Origin: Labilithrix sp.
GTDB taxonomy: Bacteria; Myxococcota; Polyangia; Polyangiales; Polyangiaceae
DNA length: 31,716 nt
Assembly: GCA_028287035.1 (NCBI GenBank)
Contig: JAQBQL010000241.1
Span: 1 to 31,716, forward strand
Reading direction: 5' to 3'
The notes below the pieces were generated by a model. It was not told the DNA's origin and searched no databases. It worked only from the letters and a program-made list of their open reading frames with translations. The position numbers and the translations under genes were made by a program. Shown piece by piece: positions 14,646 to 22,289 of the stretch (its first letter is position 1; each line of letters opens with the position of its first letter).

Positions 14646-15331
14646 TGGCCGCGTCGCCGCTCAGCGTCCGGGGCGCGTACGTGTCGCTGGAGAGCGTGCC
14701 GTGGCTGGCGGAGCTGTCGACGCAGGACACGCCCGAGTCGCTCATGATCGAGCGCGAGGAGGCCGCGGAGGGCGACGAGGTGGCCGAGCAGGACTACGTC
14801 GCGATCCGCGAGCTCTCGGAGGCGCGGCTGAAGGGCTACCTTGCCTGCATCCCGCCGAGCGAGGCGCTCGCGCTGATGCTGCACCTGGGGCTGCTCGGGT
14901 ACCCGCCGACGTTCCAGTACGAGATCGCCGAGACGCTCGGCGTGAAGTCGAAGCAGCTGGTGAGCTACATGGTCCGTCGGGCACGCGTCCGGATCCTGTA
15001 CCTCGCAAGCCGCCCGGCGATCGACGTGAAGGTGCTCGCTCGCGCCATCTCGCCCGCGCAGCTCGCCGTCGTCGCCGACGTCTACGCCACGGCGTCGTTC
15101 ACCGAAGCCGCTCGGCGTCGCTGGGTGTGCCCGGCGGACCGCATCGGCAAGCGGCGGCACGACTGGACCCGTGCCCATGCGAAGCGGGTGAAGCGAGAGT
15201 TCTTCCGCTCGGTCGCGAAGATCGAGCGACGCCCCGAGCTCTCCGAGCAGCTCGCGGCGCTCCTGCACCTCGTGGCGCATCTCGGGTCGCTCAGCCACCA
15301 CACGGGCAAGGGCTCGTGGTGGACGCCTTGA
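14642..15331 (+). CDS. Sigma-factor region-4-like HTH protein, possible late regulator
   Basis: A 229-aa protein with ATGA overlap to the gene before. Residues about 30-120 read like the end of a sigma-70 family protein: PESLMIEREEAAEGDE, then LACIPPSEALALMLHLGL and the HTH YEIAETLGVKSKQLVSYMVRRA (93-114). A second HTH-like segment spans about 141-170 (LAVVADVYATASFTEAARRRW). Regions 1 and 2 of a full sigma factor are not visible. It may direct RNA polymerase to late promoters, or be an unusual packaging-associated DNA-binding protein, given its place between the small and large terminase genes. Confidence 0.55.
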   Translation: MMAASPLSVRGAYVSLESVPWLAELSTQDTPESLMIEREEAAEGDEVAEQDYVAIRELSEARLKGYLACIPPSEALALMLHLGLLGYPPTFQYEIAETLGVKSKQLVSYMVRRARVRILYLASRPAIDVKVLARAISPAQLAVVADVYATASFTEAARRRWVCPADRIGKRRHDWTRAHAKRVKREFFRSVAKIERRPELSEQLAALLHLVAHLGSLSHHTGKGSWWTP

Positions 15332-17049
15332 CGTCATCGATCCATCTCGCGTGGGTCCTCGCGTTCCAGTCGGCGGCGGCGAAGGCGGCGAAGCTGACGT
15401 GGCCGTCGCCGCGGTACAAGGACGATCCCGAGGGCTTCGCGTGGGACATCTTCGGCGTCCGCCTCCACCCCGATCAGGTCGAGATCATCTGGTCCGTCGT
15501 CCAGAATCGGCGCACCACCGTCGTGGCTTGTCACAAGGCGGGCAAGACCATGCTCGGCGCGATCGCCGGGCTCTGGTGGTACTGCTGCGTCCCCGGCGGC
15601 CGCGTCGTCCTCTTCGCGCCGACCGACGACAACATCCAGAGCAATCTGTATTACGAGATCGAGGGGCTCGTTCGCCGCTCCGGCTGCTGCGGTGACTGCC
15701 GCGCAGCGTTCGCGGGCGCGCACCCCAACCCCGAGTACATCCGGGAGGACGAGTACCCGCGCCCGTGCCCTCATTCCGGGACGATCGACGAGCAGCCGCT
15801 CACGAACGCGTCCGACGGCATCCAGGCGGCCGACGGTCGGCAGATCTTCGGCGTGGCCGCGTCGAACCCCGTCGCCCTCCAGGGCCTCAGCGGCCGCATC
15901 CTGATCATCGCCGACGAGGCGCCCGGCATCCGCGACGAGCACATGACGGCGCTGAAAAGCTCGCTTGCGGCCGAGCAGACGCGATTCCTGATGATCGGGA
16001 ACGCGAACTTCGCGACCGGGACCTTCTTCGATTCGTTCCACCGCAACGCGGCGAGCTACGTGAAGTTCGAGATCGATGCGTTCAAGATCGTCACGTACGT
16101 CGAGGCCGGCATCGTCCCGGCCTCGGCATCCTTCGCGTCGAGGGTGTGGATCTCCGAGGTGCTCGCCGAGTGTCAGAACGACGAGGACCACCCCGAGTAC
16201 CGCCTGCGCGTACTTGCGAAGTTCCCGCGCATCGACGACAAGAACCTCATCGCTCGCGGCATGGTGGAGGACTCGGGCCTTCGGTGGCTCGCTCGGAAGA
16301 AGGGGTCGGAGGGCCGTCCGCCGGGAGAGTTCGCGCGCACCGAGGGTCCGCTCGAGATCGGCGTCGACGTAGCCGGCGACGGTCCCGACGCCGACGACAT
16401 CGCGATCGCTGCCGTGCGCGGCCTCGTGTGCCTCGAGATCTCCGTCGTCAACGGGCTCGATAAGTTCGCGATCGCGGACGAGGTCGCGCGCATCGCGGAC
16501 AAGTACCGCGACCACCGCGAGCGCGAGGCGGTGCGGATCAAGGTCGACGCGGCGGGCATCGGTCACGACACGTACCGCGAGATCCAGCGCACGAAGGCGC
16601 GGCAAGACGTCGTGTTCGCCGTCCGCCCCGGTGACCCTCCGCCCCGACGTGACGACGAGTACCTCTTCATCCGCGACGAGATCTGGTTCACCGTCCGCGC
16701 GTGGGTCCGATCCGGCGGCGACATGCCCAACGACGCTCTCCTGCACGAGGAGCTCTTCACGGTGACCTACGGCACGCCGTACGCGCCGAAGCACGCGCAC
16801 AAGCGGACCATCGAACGGAAGGACGTGATGCGGAAGCGGCTGAAGCGCTCGCCTGACCGCGCCGACGCGCTCGGCCTCGCGGTCTGGGACCCTGACGGAC
16901 TGCACGAGCGCACGTGGGGCGTCGTCCGGCCGCCCGAGGGTCGAGCCCTGCCACCGGCCGCCCGACCTCGCGTGACCCCGCAGAGCGACCGCGGCGGGCA
17001 CTCGCCGGGACGCGTGCTCTCGCAGTGGATGGGTCAGCGACGAGGGTGA
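15319..17049 (+). CDS. terL: Terminase large subunit (packaging ATPase-nuclease)
   Basis: The product is 576 aa from GTG 15319, which has AGGG 6 nt upstream. GTG 15316 and TTG 15328 (TTGA overlap) are alternatives. The ATPase has Walker A ACHKAGKT (70-77) and Walker B ILIIADE (194-200). The RNase H-like nuclease has its acidic residues in IGVDVAGD (D350), IKVDAAG (D410) and SPDRADAL (D513, D516). Between the Walker motifs a Cys-rich stretch (CCGDC at 123-127, CPH at 150-152) may bind zinc. It pumps DNA into the prohead and cuts it. All key residues are present, so it should be active. Confidence 0.93.
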   Translation: MDALTSSIHLAWVLAFQSAAAKAAKLTWPSPRYKDDPEGFAWDIFGVRLHPDQVEIIWSVVQNRRTTVVACHKAGKTMLGAIAGLWWYCCVPGGRVVLFAPTDDNIQSNLYYEIEGLVRRSGCCGDCRAAFAGAHPNPEYIREDEYPRPCPHSGTIDEQPLTNASDGIQAADGRQIFGVAASNPVALQGLSGRILIIADEAPGIRDEHMTALKSSLAAEQTRFLMIGNANFATGTFFDSFHRNAASYVKFEIDAFKIVTYVEAGIVPASASFASRVWISEVLAECQNDEDHPEYRLRVLAKFPRIDDKNLIARGMVEDSGLRWLARKKGSEGRPPGEFARTEGPLEIGVDVAGDGPDADDIAIAAVRGLVCLEISVVNGLDKFAIADEVARIADKYRDHREREAVRIKVDAAGIGHDTYREIQRTKARQDVVFAVRPGDPPPRRDDEYLFIRDEIWFTVRAWVRSGGDMPNDALLHEELFTVTYGTPYAPKHAHKRTIERKDVMRKRLKRSPDRADALGLAVWDPDGLHERTWGVVRPPEGRALPPAARPRVTPQSDRGGHSPGRVLSQWMGQRRG

Positions 17050-17062
17050 CGCCGTCTTTTGA
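17048..17062 (+). promoter_or_regulatory. 15-bp start-associated motif, copy 1 (before portal)
   Basis: GACGCCGTCTTTTGA overlaps the terL stop (TGA 17047-17049) and ends 15 nt before the portal GTG at 17078. No SD is present in the 28-nt gap. Same spacing as copies 2 and 4. Confidence 0.65.
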
Positions 17063-17077
17063 CGAGCACCGGTACCG

Positions 17078-18325
17078 GTGGCGTCCGTCGTCCGTCGGTT
17101 CCTCAATTTCGTAACGCGCTCGCAGGGACCACGTCAGGTCGCGCGGCACGGACGGGGCACGCGCGCGTCGAACCTGACGCCGTGGATGGCCACGTACCAG
17201 GACTGGGACCTGCCCGACGTGTCGGCCGCGCTCCAGATGGCCGAGAGCGGGAACATGCGCCAGATCGGGCGCCTCTGCGACGCGCTCCTCGGCGACGGCG
17301 CCATCGTCGGGCAGCTCTCGACCCGCTTCGACGGAGCACTCCAGCTCCCGTTGCAGATCGAGGCCGCTTCGAAGGGCTCGGAGAAGTACGCGCAGGCCCT
17401 GCGCGAGGACTTCGGGACGCTCTGCGCACCCGCCGAGCTCGCCCTCCTTGCCCGCGACGGCGGCCTCGCGAACGTCATGTTCGGCGAGCTGCTCGAGGAC
17501 GAGGACGGAACGCTCCGACTCGTCCGCCGCAACCCCGAGTTCCTCACGTTCCGGCACGCGGAAAATCAGTGGTACGTGCAGACGGCGGCCGGCGGGCAGG
17601 AGCTCGTCACGCCAGGCGACGGCCGGTGGTTCCTCTTCTTCCCGCACGGCGCGGACTACCCGTGGCGGTACGGCATCTGGCAGGCGCTCGCGTTCGCGTA
17701 CATCAACCGGCGGCAGGCGTTCCTGAACCTCAACGCGTGGAACAACTCCCTCGCGTTCCCGATCAAAACGCTGACGACCCCCAACGGCGCGAACGAGGAG
17801 GAGGCTCAGGAGACGTTCGACGCGATCAACCACTTCGGCCCCTTCCCGGCGATCCGCCTGAACGAGGGCTGGACCTTCGATCTCGTCCAGCCCTCGCAGG
17901 CCACGCCCACGTCGCTGAAGGACGCGATCGAATCAGCCGAGCGAGAGGTCACGCTCGCGGTGAACGGCCAGAGCGGCACGACCGACCCGGGGCCCGGCTT
18001 CGGCAACATCGGCCCCTTCGCCAAGGTGAAGAGCGACCTCATCAAGGGCGACATGAGCGGCCTCGCGAACGGGCTGAATGCCCAGGTGATCCCGGTGTGG
18101 GCTCAGCGTCGCTTCTCGTTCGACGGATGGTTCAACCGGCCGATCGTCGGCTGGGACACGACGCCGCCGAAGGACCTCGCGTCCGAGGCCACCGCGGCGA
18201 ACACGAGCGCGCAAGCGGTCGCCGCCTGGCAGGCGGTGCTCGCGACCGCCGGCTCGACGGAGCGCATCGACGTGGTCGCGATGGCGAAGCACTACGGCAT
18301 TCCCCTCGTCGGTGCGCCCTCATGA
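17078..18325 (+). CDS. Portal protein, DUF935-like (Mu gp29 type)
   Basis: A 415-aa protein from GTG 17078. The region after terL, the length, and the segments AESGNMRQIGRLCDALLGDG, FLFFPHGADYPWRYGIWQALA and EVTLAVNGQSGTTDPGPG fit the DUF935 portal family of Mu-like heads. It would form the ring at the capsid vertex through which DNA enters. It is preceded by the 15-bp motif rather than an SD and coupled by ATGA to the protease gene. Confidence 0.82.
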   Translation: MASVVRRFLNFVTRSQGPRQVARHGRGTRASNLTPWMATYQDWDLPDVSAALQMAESGNMRQIGRLCDALLGDGAIVGQLSTRFDGALQLPLQIEAASKGSEKYAQALREDFGTLCAPAELALLARDGGLANVMFGELLEDEDGTLRLVRRNPEFLTFRHAENQWYVQTAAGGQELVTPGDGRWFLFFPHGADYPWRYGIWQALAFAYINRRQAFLNLNAWNNSLAFPIKTLTTPNGANEEEAQETFDAINHFGPFPAIRLNEGWTFDLVQPSQATPTSLKDAIESAEREVTLAVNGQSGTTDPGPGFGNIGPFAKVKSDLIKGDMSGLANGLNAQVIPVWAQRRFSFDGWFNRPIVGWDTTPPKDLASEATAANTSAQAVAAWQAVLATAGSTERIDVVAMAKHYGIPLVGAPS

Positions 18326-18906
18326 GCGAGCGCGTCATCCTGTCGATCGCCGAGCTCGCCGCGGGACGCGTGCTCGTCGAACGCCCCGCTCCGGGCAAGG
18401 CGCCTACCGCGTTCCGCATCTGGGCCTACGGCGAGAACCTATGCGACGACATCGACACGGTCGTCTTCTCGGAGCGGTCCGCGGAGGCGCTGCTCGCCGA
18501 GCAGAAGTCCCGCGGCCGGCTGTATGGCTTCGACTTCGATCACCGGTCGGTCATGACCGACGTGTCGCCGGACGCGGCTAAGGCCTCGGGCTGGCACGTG
18601 CTGGACGTGCGCGAGTACGACGGCAAGCCCGAGCTTTGGGCGTCGCAGTGCGACTGGACCGATCAGGCCCGCGCGGGCCTCGAGTCGACGCCGCCGGAGT
18701 GGCGGTACTTCTCGCCGTGCTTCTTCACCGACAAGAAGACGCGCGAGGTCACCTCCTACGTGAACTGCGCGCTCACCAACTCGCCGCTCACCCACGGGCT
18801 GCCGGCGCTCGCGTCCAACGTGAAGCGCCCCACCGCCGTCGCCTCGAGCCGCCTCACCGTGGCTCGCCTCTCGGTTCGCGCGCTCGTCCAGCGCGCGCGT
18901 CGCTGA
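18322..18906 (+). CDS. Mu gpI-like capsid maturation protease
   Basis: A 194-aa protein, ATGA-coupled to the portal. FRIWAYGENL, YGFDFDHRSVM, ELWASQCDWTDQAR, EWRYFSPCFF and VNCALTNSPLTHGLPAL follow the order seen in Mu gpI-like proteases. Mu gpI carries the scaffold (Z) as its C-terminal part. Here the protein stops soon after the protease core and a separate acidic gene follows, so protease and scaffold appear split. Confidence 0.82.
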   Translation: MSERVILSIAELAAGRVLVERPAPGKAPTAFRIWAYGENLCDDIDTVVFSERSAEALLAEQKSRGRLYGFDFDHRSVMTDVSPDAAKASGWHVLDVREYDGKPELWASQCDWTDQARAGLESTPPEWRYFSPCFFTDKKTREVTSYVNCALTNSPLTHGLPALASNVKRPTAVASSRLTVARLSVRALVQRARR

Positions 18907-18919
18907 CGCCTTCTTTTGA
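18905..18919 (+). promoter_or_regulatory. 15-bp start-associated motif, copy 2 (before scaffold)
   Basis: GACGCCTTCTTTTGA overlaps the protease stop (TGA 18904-18906) and ends 15 nt before ATG 18935. The gap between genes is 28 nt, as at copies 1 and 4. Confidence 0.68.
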
Positions 18920-18934
18920 TCGGTACTGATTGCC

Positions 18935-19387
18935 ATGAAGGAACTGATCGCGGCACTCGCCGTCCTCGCCGATCCCAACGCATCGCCCGACGACAAGGCG
19001 GCCGCGCTCGACAAGCTCTCCGCGTACTTCAACGCGCAGCTCGACGCCGACGAGGCCGATACCGCCGACGACGCCGAAGCCGCGTCGGAAGCCGCGTCGG
19101 AAGCCGCGGACGAGGGCGAGAAGCCCGCGAAGACGTCCGAGGCGGGCGACGACAAGGACGAGGAGACGTCCAAGGAGATGACCTCCGCCCTGGCGACGAT
19201 CGCCACGCTCGCGTCGCGCCTCGACAAGATCGAGAAGGCGTCCGCAGTCGGCAACCGCCAGCGCGCCACCTCGCGCGTGACCCTTCCGCGCGTCCCGGCG
19301 AAGCCGGCGATGAGCGCGCAGCAAACGGTGACGATCGACATGATCGATCGCGCCGCCAAGAACACCATCCGCATGACGGGGAAGTGA
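18935..19387 (+). CDS. Scaffold-like acidic head protein
   Basis: The product is 150 aa. Residues about 35-80 are extremely acidic and Ala-rich (DADEADTADDAEAASEAASE), then a helix (TSALATIATLASRLDKIEKA) and a basic tail with VTLPRVPAKPAMSAQ. Composition and position between protease and capsid genes match phage scaffolds, equivalent to the Z part of Mu. It should guide prohead assembly and be degraded by the protease. No domain is recognisable, so the call rests on composition and order. Confidence 0.65.
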   Translation: MKELIAALAVLADPNASPDDKAAALDKLSAYFNAQLDADEADTADDAEAASEAASEAADEGEKPAKTSEAGDDKDEETSKEMTSALATIATLASRLDKIEKASAVGNRQRATSRVTLPRVPAKPAMSAQQTVTIDMIDRAAKNTIRMTGK

Positions 19388-19396
19388 GAGCAGACC

Positions 19397-19798
19397 ATGG
19401 GCGCCTACATCGACAGCAACAAGAGCCGCTACCCCGTCGCCGCGAACGCGGTGATCTCCGCTCGCGACACGGTCTACATCAACCCGACCGGCTACGCGAC
19501 TGCGGCGCCCGCCCCGAGCGCGGGCATCGTGGGCTCCGTCATGGGCTCCTCGATCGAGGACGTCAACAACACGGGCGGAGCCGACGGCGACCGCTTCGTC
19601 ATCGTCGAGCACTCGCTCGGTGAGCGCTCGTTCCTCTTCCCGGGCGGCGCGCTGACCATCGCTGACGTCGGCAAGGACGTCTACATCGGCGCGACGCCGA
19701 AGACGATCACCACCACGGCAACGAACGCGGTCAAGGCCGGCCGGCTTCAGGGCATCGAAGAAGCCGACGGTCGCGCCCGCGTCATCCTCCCCTTCTGA
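19397..19798 (+). CDS. Head decoration protein, DUF2190-like
   Basis: A 133-aa beta-rich protein: AANAVISARDTVYINPTGYAT, GIVGSVMGSS, ALTIADVGKDVYIGATPKTIT and a GRLQGIEEADGRARVILPF end. This is the pattern of small capsid-stabilising proteins encoded just before the major capsid in Mu-like and related phages. It would sit on the capsid surface. Confidence 0.68.
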   Translation: MGAYIDSNKSRYPVAANAVISARDTVYINPTGYATAAPAPSAGIVGSVMGSSIEDVNNTGGADGDRFVIVEHSLGERSFLFPGGALTIADVGKDVYIGATPKTITTTATNAVKAGRLQGIEEADGRARVILPF

Positions 19799-19824
19799 TC
19801 TGATCCCGGAGCTCGAATCGAATC

Positions 19825-20772
19825 ATGTTCACCCCCTTGAACGTCGTGATGGCCCTGAACAAGTCGCTTCAGGTCGTCCACCAGGCCAGCTTCGACGCCG
19901 CGGTCGCAAACAGCTGGGCGAAGGAAGTCGCGATCGAGATTCCAGGCGAGGCTGCGGAGGACATCCGCCAGTTCCTCGTCGAGGACATCAAGCTCCGCGA
20001 GGGCCTCGGCGTCGAGTACTCCGACATCCGCACGTCGGGCATGACGATCGCGCACAAGCCTGCCGGCGGCGGGTTTCACATCCGAGATCGCGACTTCACG
20101 ACCGCGAGTGCTCTCCAGATCAAGACGGACGCCGCGGCCGGCCTCGGCGCCGCCGCCGCCCTCTACGGTCAGAACGCTCTCCTTCGGCTGATCAACAACC
20201 CCGCGACGAAGGCCTACGATGGCCTCAACTTCTTCGCGACGGGTCACTACGTCAACTACAAGGACGGGACGCAGGGCACCTACGACAACACGACCACCGG
20301 CGTCGACCTGACCACGCTCAGCACCCTGCCGAAGGTGCTCGCGATGGGCGCGGCCGCCATCGAGAGCCGCGTCATGGCGGACGGCACCCCGCGCATGGTT
20401 CGCCCCCGCTGGCTCCTGCACTCGCCCGCCAAGAAGTACGAGGCGTGGACGGCGACGGCCGCGTCGTTCATCTCGATGACCGACAACGTCATGGCGAAGA
20501 AGTCGACCTACGACATCACGCCGGTCTCCGTCCCGGGCCTCGCCACCGTGGGCGGCAAGGACGTCATGATCCTCGTTGCCGAGCTCGTCGGCGGCGGCAC
20601 GCTCGCGCGTCCGTTCGGGATCTCCACGCTGTTCCCGCCGCAGATGACGAACTTCGACGGCCTCACGGTCCCGGAGCTCGCTCGGATGCGCGAAATGGAG
20701 TTCGACTGCACCGCCGACCTGACGGCGTTTGTCGGGCACCCGTACCTCGTGCAGCGCCTCGTCTCGGCCTGA
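19825..20772 (+). CDS. Major capsid protein, Mu gpT-like
   Basis: The product is 315 aa, close to the 305 of Mu gpT. MFTPLNVVMALNKSLQVVHQ, the FLVEDIKLREGLGVEYSDIRTS segment, GQNALLRLINNPATKAYDGLNFFATGHYVNYKDG and PRMVRPRWLLHSP follow the Mu-T fold order, an HK97-type capsid protein. It forms the icosahedral shell. An SD is weak (CGGAG about 15 nt upstream). Confidence 0.85.
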   Translation: MFTPLNVVMALNKSLQVVHQASFDAAVANSWAKEVAIEIPGEAAEDIRQFLVEDIKLREGLGVEYSDIRTSGMTIAHKPAGGGFHIRDRDFTTASALQIKTDAAAGLGAAAALYGQNALLRLINNPATKAYDGLNFFATGHYVNYKDGTQGTYDNTTTGVDLTTLSTLPKVLAMGAAAIESRVMADGTPRMVRPRWLLHSPAKKYEAWTATAASFISMTDNVMAKKSTYDITPVSVPGLATVGGKDVMILVAELVGGGTLARPFGISTLFPPQMTNFDGLTVPELARMREMEFDCTADLTAFVGHPYLVQRLVSA

Positions 20773-20790
20773 CGTCGACGCAACACCGTA

Positions 20791-20833
20791 GACGAGGGCT
20801 CGAATCCGGCTTGCCGGGCTCGGGCCCTTCGTC
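20791..20833 (+). other. Stem-loop between capsid and connector genes
   Basis: GACGAGGGC (20791-20799) pairs with GCCCTTCGTC (20824-20833) with one bulge. Inside, CCGGC-TT-GCCGG (20806-20817) is a perfect 5-bp hairpin. No T-run follows and the next SD (GGAGG) starts right after. It may act as an RNA processing site, stability element or attenuator after the highly expressed capsid gene. Confidence 0.45.
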
Positions 20834-20845
20834 ATTGGAGGCAGC

Positions 20846-21316
20846 ATGTCCGCGTACTTCGACGTCGACTACCTCAAGATGATGGGATCGGTTCCCGGTG
20901 CGGTCATCGACGAGTTCGAGGCCGCAAACCCCGACCGCCTCGACAAGATGATCGCGGCGATCTCACGCCTGATCGACTCGCACCTCTTCAAGCGGTACGC
21001 GACGCCGTTCCGGGAGCCCGTCCCCGAGTCGGTGAAGTTCCACGGCGCGCAGATCCTCTCGCATCAGCTGCGCGTGGTCATCGGTTTCGATCCGGGCAGC
21101 GCGCAGGATGACCAGATCATCCAGGCGCGAAAGGATGCGTTCGCCTGGCTCGCCTCCGCGGCGAACGCGCGCGAGGGCCTCGTCGAGCTGCCGTTGCGCG
21201 AGCCGGACCCGAACAAGCCCGACGCGTCGGGCGTCTCGCGGCGCAAGGCGCGCGGCTTCTCGTACGGGTCGCCGATGGCCTGGCACCTCGAGCAGCGAGA
21301 TCGCCGACGTGGCTGA
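20846..21316 (+). CDS. Head-tail connector, DUF1320-like (Mu gp36 type)
   Basis: A 156-aa protein with an excellent SD (GGAGG, 5 nt before ATG 20846). Segments KMIAAISRLIDSHLFKRYATPF, FHGAQILSHQLRVV and QARKDAFAWLASAANAREGLVELPL match the helical DUF1320 adaptor pattern. The C-terminal 35 residues are basic. It probably forms the ring under the portal. Confidence 0.72.
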   Translation: MSAYFDVDYLKMMGSVPGAVIDEFEAANPDRLDKMIAAISRLIDSHLFKRYATPFREPVPESVKFHGAQILSHQLRVVIGFDPGSAQDDQIIQARKDAFAWLASAANAREGLVELPLREPDPNKPDASGVSRRKARGFSYGSPMAWHLEQRDRRRG

Positions 21317-21710
21317 CCTGAGCGAGCTCATCGCGGAGATCGAGTCCCTCGGCGCGGCGCCCGAGGAGATCGCCAAGGAGGCGGCCCAAGACGCGCTCGC
21401 CGCGCTGAAGGCGAAGACGGCGGCGGGCCTCGACATCGAGGGCAACGCGTTCGCCCCGAAGAAGGACGGCACGTCTTACAAGGACGTGTCCGAGGCGCTC
21501 TCCGTCGCGGTCTCCGGCTCGAGCTTCGTCATCACGCTCCGCTCGGAGTCGAACGGCGCGTTCTTCCAGAACCGGATGATGGGCCATCGGGACGACCGGC
21601 CGAAGCGGCAGATCCTGCCGACCACCGCCGACGGACCGGAGCCGAAGGAAGCTCTCGAGGCCATCGAGCGCGCCATCGAGCGCGTCCGCGCGCGCAAGCT
21701 GGGAGGATGA
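21309..21710 (+). CDS. Tail completion / virion morphogenesis protein
   Basis: A 133-aa protein from GTG 21309, overlapping the previous gene by 8 bp. IEGNAFAPKKDGTSYKDVSEALSV followed by SSFVITLRSESNGAFFQN, a basic RPKRQILPT and a terminal helix is typical of HK97 gp10/Mu gpG-type proteins that finish the head-tail joint. Order in the operon agrees. Confidence 0.62.
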   Translation: MADLSELIAEIESLGAAPEEIAKEAAQDALAALKAKTAAGLDIEGNAFAPKKDGTSYKDVSEALSVAVSGSSFVITLRSESNGAFFQNRMMGHRDDRPKRQILPTTADGPEPKEALEAIERAIERVRARKLGG

Positions 21711-21713
21711 CCG

Positions 21714-22253
21714 ATGCCCGCCGAGATCACGCTCGAGTCCGGATTCTCTGTCTTCGTCGACCGCATGCGTGCGTACCTGGAGGCGCACGCGGTGCCGGCG
21801 GAGTTCGCCGCGGGGTGGCTCGCGAGACCGAAGCAAGCGACGCGGCCGGGCGGCAACCGCATCGTGATCGGGCCATCCGACAAGGGCGGCCGCGGCGGCC
21901 AGATCATCCCGGCCATGGGCCCCGGCGTCCGGATGACCGCGACGCAGGCATGGCGACCGCTCGCCGCGTGGGAGATGCAGCTCGCTTGCTACGTCTGGGC
22001 CACCGACAAGACCTCGGAGGAGGCGCAGGTGAACGCGTCGTTCGGGCTCATGCAATGGGCGATGCGCGCGATCGCGGATGCGAGCTACGGGCACTTCACA
22101 TTCGGCGCCACGGACTGGACGACGCCGGAAACGCTGACGCAGTACGGCCGCGAAATGAAGCTCTCGTTTCTGATCCGGACGCACGTGATCGATCTGCCGT
22201 GGGACCTCACCGGGCCGCTGGTTCCGGTGGTGAAGCGCGAGGGTGACCCCTGA
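21714..22253 (+). CDS. Probable tail terminator-like protein
   Basis: A 179-aa protein, SD GGAGG 8 nt before ATG 21714. It has a helix at the start, then alternating strands with conserved-looking aromatic residues (WEMQLACYVWATDK, FGLMQWAMRAIADASYG) and ends LVPVVKREGDP. Position just before the sheath gene is that of the terminator/tail-joining protein of contractile phages. Sequence similarity is not recognisable to me. Confidence 0.5.
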   Translation: MPAEITLESGFSVFVDRMRAYLEAHAVPAEFAAGWLARPKQATRPGGNRIVIGPSDKGGRGGQIIPAMGPGVRMTATQAWRPLAAWEMQLACYVWATDKTSEEAQVNASFGLMQWAMRAIADASYGHFTFGATDWTTPETLTQYGREMKLSFLIRTHVIDLPWDLTGPLVPVVKREGDP

Positions 22254-22260
22254 CGCCGCC

Positions 22261-22275
22261 GACGCCTTCTTTTGA
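22261..22275 (+). promoter_or_regulatory. 15-bp start-associated motif, copy 3 (before sheath)
   Basis: GACGCCTTCTTTTGA, identical to copy 2, ends 14 nt before ATG 22290. Here a partial duplication (GACGCCGCC) lies between the upstream stop and the motif, making the gap 36 nt. Confidence 0.66.
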
Positions 22276-22289
22276 TCCGGCCGGTGTGC

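Noticed and set aside
15316..15330. TTG 15328 as the large terminase start
   Set aside because: It gives a TTGA overlap, but GTG 15319 has AGGG at a better distance; kept as an alternative only.
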